This document shows positions 46,924 to 57,550 of a stretch of 64,000 nucleotides of DNA, piece after piece. Under the pieces are notes generated by a model. The model saw only the letters and a program-made list of their open reading frames with translations, made no database searches and was not told the DNA's origin. Origin of the DNA: Gnetum montanum (taxonomy: Eukaryota > Streptophyta > Gnetopsida > Gnetales > Gnetaceae); NCBI GenBank assembly GCA_015680685.1, contig MNCI01002924.1:1-64000 (forward strand), given 5' to 3'. A program made the translations under genes and the position numbers. Numbering within the stretch: position 1 is the stretch's first letter; each line of letters opens with the position of its first letter.

Positions 46924-48969
46924 ATGCCTCTCTCACAAGACCATGATAACGCAACAACCAGTAAGGCAATTCATTAGAGAACCAATGAATCATACAATGA
47001 TGAAGACGAAGCTTGGAGTACTCAATTTGATGCAGGGGTCTCCTATGTACATAAACAAAGACAACATCGTCCCAACTTACAAACTCATAGTCTACCTAGT
47101 GACGATGAACCCCTGCTGGCCACTAGGAGCCCAATGCATATACAAGAGGCTGTTCGAATATCCCGCAGGTATCATAAGGAAAGCTGTCTACCCAGGCTTG
47201 ATCTAAACAACTTTTCCAAATTTTTAGGAGGTTATGATTCAAATCCACAACATCATTTACAAGCCTTCCATGATGCTTGTGTATGGAACAATATTGACAA
47301 TGGGTGGAAAAAACTTAAGCTCTTTCCTATGACACTCGTTGGCCAAGCAAAAGTATGATATAGATTCTTAAAACCAAAGTTAATTCGTAGATGGCCGACA
47401 ATGGTAGAACTCTTTACTAAACAATATCAAACCTATGCCAAAGTGTCATCCTTGAGGAGACAAATCCAAGAATGGAAACAAGGGAAACATGAAACCTTGG
47501 ACATGGCCTTAGAAAGATACTATTCTTTGTTAAACAAATGCCCAGGCCATGGGTTCTCCAAGGAAAGGCTAATGTACCACATCATAGATGGGCTTCATAA
47601 TGAGACAAGGGAGAGCCTAGGAATGTATGCCCCAGGTCAACTATATGAGCTACAAACCCATCAACTCGAAGAGCTTATCCAACGGGTAGCAAAAGAAGAA
47701 GGAGAAATAGCTAAATGGGAGAATGTTGAAAGTTCTCAATAGTACCAAAATCTCAACTTAGCAAGGGTCCATGATCATGAAGAGGAGAAATCAACTAACT
47801 TCAAGGAGGTGGAATCATCTTTGCCAATCCTACAATCACTAGATGAAATCAAGGCAAAGATTAATAAGATGATGAAATGGGTACATAAAAAATATGGAGA
47901 ATATGCTAACATTAGTAGAGGTAGAACTATGCCAAATCAAGAAACAGGACAAGACATCATGCAACGATTAGAACGAAGGATTGAAGACAATAAGAATAGG
48001 AGCTCAATTTCCAATACTATATATCAATGTAACGTTTGTCTGTACGATTACCCTAAAGGCCAATGCCCAATCTTGTCACATTTACATGAGCATTGGGGAG
48101 GAATGCTACATCTAGATTTCATATAGAAATATCGGGTTCAATCATAGTGGCAAAAACCCTAGTCGTGGGGGAAACCACCACCAACCAGACCATACTGTTT
48201 GTATGTCCCAACACCAAACACTTATTATGTGTAATACCTTGTTTCTCTAACCAGATCAACATCCTCTACTTCACCTCATTGCTATCATTCTCCTGAGTAC
48301 TCTCCACCCATGTCCTCTCCAACAAGATCACCACCTTATGTGCCTTCCACTTTTCCTCAACCTCAATATTTCCATCCTTCACCTCCTTCTACATTGCCAC
48401 CAATTGTACTAGAAGGTTTTGCACCACAACACCAACCCACGAACATTACTTGTGCTGCTACTATCAATAATAGTGGAGGTACTCAAAAGCGTTCTTTCTT
48501 CAGGCATGACCATAGAAAGAAACAACACAATTCTGAAACCATTGCATCCTCCAACCCAGCACAAGTCCACTGCTATGATGCATCTTCTCCCTCGAACACA
48601 ATGCCTCCTATTACCTTCTCAAGGCCACCAATCAACACTCCAACAACTTTGCGGCCCAATGAATATAACCACGTAGGGAGACATATTAATTCTTGCATAC
48701 CATCTTACGGTCACGGGTGCCATAGTGGGTCAACTCCTTATTGCATGACCACATCTTATAATCTGCCCCACTATGCCTACTATAATCAAGTGTGTGAACC
48801 CCAATTTGGGTACATTCCAAACACCCCATCACAAGACACCCAATGGTTTGGATATGACCAGGTCCCAATATTTCCAAAATGCATGGATCCCAACCTTCCA
48901 TTTATTAATTCTCGCCATGATCAAAAGTTAGTTATGGGGGATATCCTCCATTCTAACAAGCAGAATTAA
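46924..48969 (+). pseudogene. gag of element D
   Basis: A single frame from ATG 46924 (MPLSQDHDNA) to 48969, about 680 codons, broken by about five nonsense or damaged sites: W-to-stop at 46974, stop at 47356 where family members read WYR, stop after SSQ at 47740, and one near 48124-48300 with frame loss. Core: GGYDSNPQHHLQAFHDAC, LKLFPMTLVGQ, FTKQYQTYAKVSSLRRQIQE, MALERYYSLLNKCPGHGFS, ELIQRVAKEEGEIAKWENV. This is the Athila-type Gag core. The C-terminal third is Pro/Ser/Thr-rich with a KRSFFRHDHRKKQH basic patch. Confidence 0.8.
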
Positions 48970-50340
48970 TAAATGTTTTTTCTTTTCTTTAATTTTACAA
49001 TTTTGTGTTTTCCAGTTTCTCATCTTTTAATTTGTTATGTTATCTTTTTATTTATTATTTTATTGTTTTATCTTTTTGAGGGTAATCTCATCGGTAAATA
49101 AACACTCATGTGACTTGTTGGTTGGGGTGTTGTTCTATGCTATCAAGTCTCAGGTGAATAATTATTTGGACAGTGATCCCACCACATCCACACATCCATT
49201 TTATTAATAAGAGGTTCTACTTTGGGTACGATGATATCCTTGTCATCATTAAAACTTAAATTAATTTTGTGCTCATTATGCTTAGAGCGAAGAATGATGG
49301 ACTAAGAAGGAATGGTCAGGGTGTGACATTAAGGGGACTTATGGATTCTATTTGGTGACATTTGTAGGAGTTATCATACAGCTTGGTTGTACTAAGATCC
49401 TTGTAGATCTAATGACAATGGGAGTAAGAGTAATAAAGGCACTTAATAAAGAAAGCCAATGCTATTCTAGGGGGTCCCACTAGAAAGACATGCACCCGTG
49501 CCTGAAGGTAGGCAGCTTCTCTAGATTACGCATCAAAAAAAAAGAGGGAAAGAGAATGTGCCAAAGAGGCCAAGCAAAAAGTATGCCGCAAAGAAGTTCC
49601 AAATCACTCCTCTCTTGCACAAAATGCCAAGTGATCGTACGCCTTGCTATCATGATGCTCGTATGGTTGTCCATCATTGGATGAAACAATGCGATGTCAC
49701 TGATCGAAGGAATGGACTTGGTCTTGATTTTGCAACGATGGGCTAATGACACATTAATCACATCCTACACTAAAGATTCATTGTGCCCTGGGTTAGTTAC
49801 CTCATGTCCCAATCTCTGTAATCACTTTTACAATTGGCCTTAGCTCGCTATTCATGAATTTGTGACCCATGTCTTGTGTAGCATTGAATTCATACCTCAT
49901 CATGGTGGTATCTACATGTGTGTGTTTTGTGGAATTAGTGTGGATTACATTTCACCCTTTTAGTGCTCTAGACATTTTCAGGGTGGTTACGTAAGGGCAT
50001 CATAGGTAGGAACCTACTTTGGGGAGGACCCACTTGTGTAACCTTTGTAATTTACACTCATTATACATCATCATCATCACATCATTTTATACCATTCGAG
50101 TACTACATTGCCAACTTTATTGTTTCCTTTATCATCCTCCTAATTCAAACGTTCCTATGCACCAAAACATGTCCTTTCTCCTCATCCTATCCATGAATTT
50201 CATTGACAAATCCCACTTCATTATACTTTTAGTGCTTTCCAGTCTATCTAATGTTACCCTGAACCTTCCAAATTAACCTCAAATCCTTCAATTTTGGCCC
50301 TAGAAATTCAAAAATTCTTCAAATTTATCAAGTACCCTAT
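48970..50340 (+). other. Post-gag non-pol region of element D
   Basis: Occupies the place where pol would be. A pyrimidine tract ends in ttttccag (49008-49015), then AT-rich sequence, then a frame at 49558-49746 (KKYAAKKFQITP, HHWMKQCDVTDRRNGLGLDF), conserved with 42577-42763 of B, then the FGEDPL module (49915-50060). Identity unknown. Confidence 0.5.
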
Positions 50341-50344
50341 TTTC

Positions 50345-50460
50345 AATGGGTCGCGATATCGAGTACCCGATATTAGGTCTGACACGATATCGGGTCCGCA
50401 TTATCGGGTACGCGATATCGTGTCCATAAAAAGTATATATATGGACCGACCCCCCTAGCA
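50345..50460 (+). promoter_or_regulatory. Internal U3-like promoter cassette of element D ORF2
   Basis: Four or more degenerate cgatatcg motifs (gtcgcgatatcgagtacc, acgatatcgggtcc, tacgcgatatcgtgtcc) followed by a TATA-rich stretch aagtatatatatgg at 50431-50444. It mimics the LTR U3 layout but is in the middle of the element, 0.5 kb before ORF2. Confidence 0.55.
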
Positions 50461-50702
50461 TGCACGTCAACATCATTTTGCATTGTTCACGCAGGGAGAG
50501 TTGTTCAAATTTTCTTCCACAAATTGATAGCTTGCACACCTATCATTCAAATAGCCATGACTTGCTTGTTAATGCTCCGATTCCCATTCTGTTTGAATAT
50601 GTCCGAACTTGGAGTGTTCAGCTTAGTCGTGGGGGAAGGGTACGCTCCAAGTTGCACACAATTTTTTCAAAATTCATCATTGCCCGAACGATATCATAAA
50701 GG

Positions 50703-50953
50703 GTAAATGACTGCAAAAATGTTAAACACGTTGTCAAATCAATTTTAATCTCTTCACCCACACCATGAGAATTAAAGTTTTGGAGCCACCTAATCAAATT
50801 AGGCCCAATATCAAAACTTTTAGGGGACATTCTCATAAAATTCTCTAACTCTGGATCACACTAAATAAGAAACAAATTCATTAAGGATAGGAAGTAAGGT
50901 ATAAATCAAATTTGCAAATAACCTTACTAATAGTTGGCCCTATGTGATTGCAG
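50703..50953 (+). promoter_or_regulatory. Candidate leader intron before ORF2 of D
   Basis: Donor-like AAAGG|GTAAAT at 50703 and acceptor gtgattgcag ending at 50953, immediately followed by the ORF2 ATG (50954). Element A keeps a matching donor (aagg|gtaatt at 509), and B keeps the acceptor (gattatag|ATG at 43369). Inferred from conservation only. Confidence 0.45.
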
Positions 50954-53745
50954 ATGACCCCAAAATGTGGACAACAAGGAGGACCCTCTCAAGGTGCGTC
51001 CAAACGACCAAGGAGAGGCAGAGGCTAGGCGTCTCCCGAGGAACACATAGAATAGGAGGCACAATCATTCAGCATCCATCAAGAGCCTCTTGTTACTGTG
51101 CAATCAAGACAAGCTGAAGGAGGAGCCGTTGAAGCACCTGAAAAGGGGCAACATCTCACGTTGTCCCTAGAATGTGTTCAAGCAATTCATGAAAGGTCCA
51201 CGTTAGTAACCATGATCATGGAACTCAAATTTGGACCTTTCACTGAGTTCGCTCTTGAGGCAATCAGGGACCAACTCAAAGGGTTCCCATTATGGCCTAT
51301 TCTCTCTGAAAGTGGTGCCTGGTACCTGGGAGAGATGTACCAATTTTGGCACAATAGAGAAGAAGGCACCACAATTGATATTGATGATGTTTCTATAGAT
51401 TTCTCTACCAAAGCCATTTTGGAAGTGTTAAATCTTCCAAATACAAGGCCAAAAGTTGCTCACCTGCCCACTCACTTTGATGTTGATGCATGGAAGATTT
51501 GGTTGAAAAGGGCATACAATAAGAAAGACAAGGCGTATGGAGAGTTGACATTGGAGGAGAGGATCTATTTCAAGATCGACACTTATCACATCTTCTTTAC
51601 GGAAGGATTGAATAGAATCTCCATGTATGCGGCCAGAGGAAGTGTTATATTGATGGGCAAGGTTAATGCTAACCTACCCCATCTATATCTTATAGAGATT
51701 CTAAGGTGGTTTGAGGAATGCAAGATGGGGAAGTTCGCATTGCCCTTCCCCTGTCTCATCAGGAAGCTGTGTCAACGTGTTGGAATTCTAGGGTACACCA
51801 ATGACATCCCCAGAAGGGCCCAAAATGCTTCATTTGCTTAACTGTTGAAGCCACCAGCCCCAAGGAAAAGTGTTGGTGAGACATTAGAGCTTGAACAAGA
51901 ACAGACAATGGGGCCTACTACAACTCAAACTGCAGGGCCTAGCTAACTTCCAAGCACAAGGCCTAGTTAACAACAGGAAGCGGGGCCCAACACAAGCCAG
52001 CAAGACCAATCGCCACCACCACCGTAGGACTATCGACCATTGATGAGCCATCTCATGGCCATTGTTGAGATGGTCAGCTGGGGAAGCCGTGATGAGACTA
52101 ACCTCTTCTGGGTCATAGATGATGTCGTATGACCCATGGTCTTAATCAATCGCACACGGGGTGAGGTGTCAATCCAAATAGGAGAATGAAAATCGCATTG
52201 GTCACAACAGATCTCAGGAAATGCTACATTTTTTCAGGTGTAATTGAAACTAGTGAAGGGATCATAGTAGTGGTCATGCAGCACCAAGATGTAGCGAGAG
52301 TGGCAGAAGTGGTCATGGGCCACATAAAAGAATCATTTAACATCCCTATTGTGTCATCGACAGACTTTATGGAAGCACGTGATGCTCAAACTTTGGCCGG
52401 TCCCTTGATGACTCCTATGGAGCATGAGGATGTTTTCGATCGATTACTGCAGACAAGACAAGTGATGATGTCCCTTTTTGACATTCCTCAAGATGTCACA
52501 GCAACTCAATTAGACCTCATATTCACAAAAGGGAAGCTAGTTATGGTAGAGATCAGGGTCAAGCATGCACAGGCAGAGTTGGAAAGACTCCAAGAAAAGC
52601 TCGTTACCCTGCAAGCTACACAGCCAAACCCATCTCAGTTCATCCCCACAAACTAGTTAGAGTCCTTATGGATGGAGCAACTTAATAAATTGTTGGCAGA
52701 AAATAAAAGAGTGGTAGAGGAGAAAGAGAAGGTCGACTGGGATTCTTCCAAGGCATAAGCTCAAACATATGCACATGCTAAAGCACTCAAGGCCTTGCAA
52801 GAGGAGAATAAACAACTTGCCGTAGACAATCTCCAGTTGACCACCATGGAAAAACAAAAGAATGTTCTTGAAAAAAAATTTTAGTAGTTACAAGAACAAT
52901 TGGTCAGGGTTAACCAGGACATGAATCACTTAGTCAGAGAAAATTGAACCCTTTTAATGGAGGAGGTACGCACAATCCATCAAAAGACGGCCATTGAAAT
53001 AAACGCGTGGCAAAATAAGGCCAAGTGACATGAGAAACTAAAGGAACACTTCAGGGACCAAGTGGGGATGTACAAGCAAGTAATTGAAAAAGAAATCCAT
53101 ATGGCCAAGGCCAATATCAATACTCTTAATGCTCAAAACACTAATTGGTGGGCCATATTGGATACCTATGCATTCATCCACCAAGTAGAGCTCAAAAGCT
53201 GGAACCTACAGATACAAGATCTTGCGAAGTGCATGGAATTGGCAAACTTGTGGTATGCCAACTTAGCCATGTTAACAACGAGACACCCAAGAATAGAGTT
53301 GGAGAAGTAGGTAGCTACCACCTACACAAAATATGAAACAGAATTTGCTGAGCACAAGAAGATGCTACAGAAATTAGAAGTGGAAAATTCTAAGTTAGAG
53401 GTGGTCAAAACCAGCTACCAAGGATAAAAGGATGTTGTGGAAAACTTGGCTCGATGGCTTATAGATTACTAGGAATATAAGGACAAAGCTAGAGCCTATG
53501 AAGAGGAACGACGGCTGTTTGCAGCCTGGTATGTTAAGGCCAATCATATGTTCCCATAATTGCTGTGTCCATGGGAGGTGCCAACTCCATCAAACATTGG
53601 AGCATCAGCATGAATGGAATAGGACCCCCAAATCGAAGAGGAAAAGCTCCAGGCACTCCTTTAGAGCCATCAAATTTCAAAACCTGGAGCACAAGATAAG
53701 GGGAAGCGATCCATGGAGGAACCACCACCACCTAGAACTGCATGA
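50954..53745 (+). pseudogene. ORF2 of element D: plant-transposon domain plus coiled coil
   Basis: ATG at 50954; basic N-terminus with an NLS-like SKRPRRGRG. Residues about 80-285 (51190-51805) form the domain resembling PF20167: WYLGEMYQFWH, IDFSTKAILEVLNLPN, ERIYFKIDTYHIFF, LMGKVNANLPHLYLIEIL and LPFPCLIRKLCQRVG. The 248-codon stretch 51098-51841 is open. After a frame change (51841-52186) comes LMTPMEHEDVFDRLLQTRQ, then a long coiled coil (AQAELERLQEKLVTLQA, LKALQEENKQLAV, KLEVENSKLEVV) to 53450, a conserved CPWEVPTPSN segment and the ending MEEPPPPRTA. Role unknown; no catalytic motif is seen. Confidence 0.75.
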
Positions 53746-53934
53746 GTTCAAAGAAAAGTTTGTCTATTTTTAATTCTGTGTTTGTGTTCCAATTTTGTTG
53801 TATCCATCTCTCCACTATATCATGAATAAATTCCTAGTCAGTCAATAATCCCATACCTATCCACTATGTAATCAATTGGGCTTGTTCTCATTTTGTTCGA
53901 CTCGAGGACGAGTTTTCATTCAGTCATGGAGGTA

Positions 53935-54809
53935 TGATGAACCATGATTTGTTAGGCTCTAATATCGAACCCGCGATATCGGATCCACGATATTGGGTAT
54001 GCGATATCGCGGCCTTGCCAGTGATATTGGATACACGATATCGTGACTCTTGTGTAAGCCTATAAATACATATTTGGGCACACAGGAAGGGTGTTAGAGT
54101 CAGTAGGTATAAGTATAGAGTCTGTTTATTCATTTTTAGTTCATCTCAACTCTTTCCCTAGTGTATGCTCACAATGTGATGATTGTAATTATACGGAACC
54201 TTTATTCAAGTGTGAAGTACTTGGACACGCACATGATCGGCAATAAAGATCGAGATTACTTCATTGTTGTAGCATTCACTTAGTTTTAATTGCTTACTAT
54301 TATTGTTATTTATTATTTTCCTAATTAATATTTCTTACCCTTCATTTACTATCCCTGTTATTAAACACGGAATGAGTATGACTTAATCACAAGCATTCAA
54401 GTGTGACTACTTGGTAACCTAGTAGCGTATCTAGGGCACTTAAGTAATATATGCTTGGTAATCCCAGAAGTAGTACACGAGGTCCAAGATGTGCATGGAT
54501 GATTAAGGACAAATGCTCATCACACTTAGGCTAGCTTAGATTCTCTTCTCTCATTCCCTCTTAGCTTAAAACAAAGTTATTTTCCATTACCTCTAGGAGT
54601 AGCACTAATTTAGGACCACATCATACACCTCACTTTGGACTAAACCATACGTGATAAAGCAAATACTAGTCCAAGTGGGAAGATAGCGAACTATGATCAA
54701 CGTGTAACTATCTAAACACCACAACTAGCCCGTTTGTGGAGTTTGACCGGATCGTGCGTGGACACTTGTATTCATATGGTTGAGTGTAGGGGTACCTTGC
54801 CACTTATCA
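53935..54809 (+). repeat. 3' LTR of element D
   Basis: 875 bp preceded by catggaggta. Ends cttatca (5' copy ctcatca). U3 palindromes ccgcgatatcgg and gcgatatcgcgg at 53970-54015. Confidence 0.92.
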
Positions 54810-55020
54810 GTATATAAAGGCTAATCAAATGTTTACACAACTACGATGTCCTTGGGACGTATTAGTGCCAACACACATCAGCTCAACAGCTTGGATGGTA
54901 CATGATCCAAGAATGAAAGAGGAGAAGCTACAAGCATTGCTACATCGTTACAAATTTCAAAAGCCCAGTGACAAAGGGAAGCAACCAATGGAGGAGCCAT
55001 TGCCTCTAGGCATCAGATGA
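54810..55020 (+). pseudogene. ORF2 of element C, C-terminal fragment
   Basis: After D, ORF2 of C resumes: IKANQMFTQLRCPWDVLVP, KEEKLQALLHRYKFQKP and the stop after MEEPLPLGIR. It parallels YVKANHMFP and MEEPPPPRTA in D, confirming that D sits inside this gene. Confidence 0.85.
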
Positions 55021-55208
55021 GCTTCCCAGTTTTTGTTTTGTAATAATGTGTCCCATTTTTTGTATTACACCACTGCGACATGCAAGAGTCAATTTTTTTG
55101 TTTATTGTTTAAGTTAGTCAATAATCCCATACCTTCCCAATATTTTGTAAGGAACTTGTTCCTCATTTTGTTAACTCAAGGATGAGTTTTCATTCAGTCA
55201 TGAGGGTA

Positions 55209-56071
55209 TGATGAGTCATGATCTGTTAGGCTTCAACATCAGATACTCGATGTCGGAGCTCTGATGTTGAATACCTAATGTTAGATATCCGATGTCGTCT
55301 CCTCTAGGTTAGCCTATAAATATAACACTTGGGTGCACAGATGTGATAGAAGGTAGAGAAGATAGTTTTAACTTTTAGTTTTTAATAGTCGTTTTTAGAG
55401 TCCTATTATTTCTAGTGCATGCCCGCATTGTGATGTTTGTAATTGTATGGCACCTTTGTTCATGTGTGACATACTTGGACACGTTACATAATTGGCAATA
55501 AAGATTGAGATTATTCCCATCATTGCAGCATCCACTTAGATTATTGTTGCTCTTAATTGTTAATTATTTACTATTTCCTTTAGCTAACATTTCCATTTAT
55601 TTCTATTTACTATTCCTATCATTAAGCGAAATGCATACACCTTAATCACGAGCGTTTAAGTGTAAGTACTTGGTAATCTAGAAGTGTATCATTTGGCACA
55701 ACCAGTGACATACACTTGGCAATCCTAGAAGTAGTCTCACGAAGTCCAAGACATATACGGATGATTAAGAGTAGATGCTCATCGCACATAGGCTAGTTTA
55801 GATCTTGTTTTTCCATTGTTCATTAACTTAATCAATTTACCTCTTAATTGTCATTAGGAGCAAAGTAGAATTAGATAACATCATATGCCTCACTTTGGAC
55901 TAAACCATACATGAGAAAGTTACCACTAGTCCAAGTGGGAAGATAGTGAACTATAATCAAAGCATAACGATCTAGATGCCATAATTAGTCCCATCCACAG
56001 AATTCAACTAGATTATGCATGAACGCTTATGATATGTATGGTTGAGCATAGGGGTACCTCATTACTCATCA
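55209..56071 (+). repeat. 3' LTR of element C
   Basis: 863 bp, TGATGAGTCATG...CTCATCA, preceded by catgagggta. About 30 bases longer than the 5' LTR. Flanked by CTAGT. Confidence 0.92.
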
Positions 56072-56112
56072 CTAGTAGATAAAAATAGCTCTTAAAACTA
56101 ATTTACTTAAAT

Positions 56113-56265
56113 GAATAATAAGGTGTTAGTCTAGTGGTAAGGCTCTTAATTTGGAAGTGTTAAGTCATGGGTTCAATTCTAATGGACAAAATCGAGTCAT
56201 AAACAAATTTTATCAAAGTATTATAGGGGGTAAATATTATGTTTTGGATTTCAACACCCCACAAT
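56113..56265 (+). repeat. tRNA-derived SINE copy 6
   Basis: A box tagtctagtgg at 56127-56137, B box ggttcaattc at 56170-56179, body ending tttcaacacccc. Lies 40 bases from the end of element C, in older DNA. Confidence 0.7.
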
Positions 56266-56269
56266 TTTT

Positions 56270-56480
56270 TTAAAGAAAGATGTTTAGATAAAATAGATAT
56301 TAACTAAAAAAGATATCCTCTCAAAATAGCATTTTTTAATAAAGATTAAGAGAAGCCAAAACAATGTTGCATGTGATGCAAAACATCATTTTTGGCAAGC
56401 TAGAGATAAAGATACAGAAACTACACTACTTAAAAAAGGTAGATGAATACCACAAAAAAATCCTTATTTCATTACAAGAT
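56270..56480. other. Spacer between SINE and element F
   Basis: AT-rich, nothing recognised. Confidence 0.3.
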
Positions 56481-57347
56481 TGATGAGTGATGGAGCAATC
56501 CAACACCCAACCATATAAGTCATGAGTGTTCACGCATGACCCGATCATAATTCATGAATGAACAATGTTGATATGCTAGTAATTTAGTTAAATTCATGAT
56601 CACTATCTTCCCACTCCAAGCTAGTGAAGTCTAAGTGTATGGTTTACTTGGTAGTAAGGCATATCATAAGTGATGTTGATTGGCCAAATTTTCTTCTAAT
56701 TGTAATCATAGTGAAAAATATCTAAGTTTAATTAACTAAGAAAACATAAGTCTATTCTAGCCTATTGTGATGGATAACTATTCTTGATTTTTCGTACACA
56801 TCTTGTGCTCATGTAATTGTTACTAGGATTACCAAGTATCATGATACTAGGTGTACCAAGTAATAATACTATTGGGATTACCAAATGATCATACTTAATG
56901 CTTGAAATCAATCGTATCCATTCTGCTTACTATTAGCAAGTAAAAGTAAAGTACTGAAGAAAGTAAAGTGTTAACTAGGAAAGTATGGAAAATTTGAGTA
57001 AACAAATGTAAATCAAGTAATGTTGCAATGATAGTAAATAGTCTCAATCTTTATTTCCATTCATAACTTGTGCCTAAGCACAACTTGTTCAAACAAAGAT
57101 TTCATTCAACTACAACACATCACACTATAGGCATTCACTTCTCCATCTCTAGCTATGAAAACAAATTGCAAGAAATTTGCTAAGGGACTAAATGAAAAGT
57201 TATTGGATCATGTGCCCAAGTGTCATATTTATAAGGCTACACACATCCCAAGACATTGTATCAACAATGACATAGCATGTGCTACGACATCATTAATACA
57301 ATATCATTATTATGATATTGCATTAACTCAAAATTTTGACTTTATCA
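56481..57347 (-). repeat. 3' LTR of element F
   Basis: On the minus strand begins TGATAAAGTC after the tract GTCATGGGGTTA and ends CTCATCA. 867 bp; more diverged than the C, B and D LTRs. The U3 keeps atgatattg/caatatc remnants. Confidence 0.85.
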
Positions 57348-57550
57348 TAACCCCATGACTAACGGGAAACTCGTCCTTGAGTTAAAACAAAATGAGGATA
57401 TAGTCCCTTGCAAAATTGGGAGGTAGATTTAACATGAGAAGATTGACTACTTATTTACATGACTTGGAATGCCACAGTGGTGTTTTACAAAATTTGATAC
57501 AAGTGTATGACAAGACAAAACAAAAAAAATTTGGAATAACTTGATGTAGA

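Larger units (their letters stand above)
45912..54809 (+). mobile_element. Element D: most complete copy of the pol-less Athila-like family
   Basis: LTRs 45912-46787 and 53935-54809 (876 and 875 bp), flanked by GTATG (45907-45911) and GTATA (54810-54814), one mismatch. Internal: primer site, gag (46924-48969), a non-coding or unknown region, an internal promoter cassette, and ORF2 (50954-53745). No RT, RNase H or integrase motif is visible in 7.1 kb, so transposition would have to rely on another element. Confidence 0.9.
36504..56071 (+). mobile_element. Element C: outer Athila-like element hosting B and D
   Basis: LTRs at 36504-37334 and 55209-56071, flanked by the perfect 5-bp duplication CTAGT (36499-36503 and 56072-56076). 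Without the two nested insertions it is about 4.9 kb: LTR, decayed gag, ORF2 coiled-coil part, LTR. The ORF2 pieces join exactly across the insertions (38911-39172, 44914-45911, 54810-55020). The mobile-domain part of ORF2 and everything between gag and it are deleted. No pol. Confidence 0.9.
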
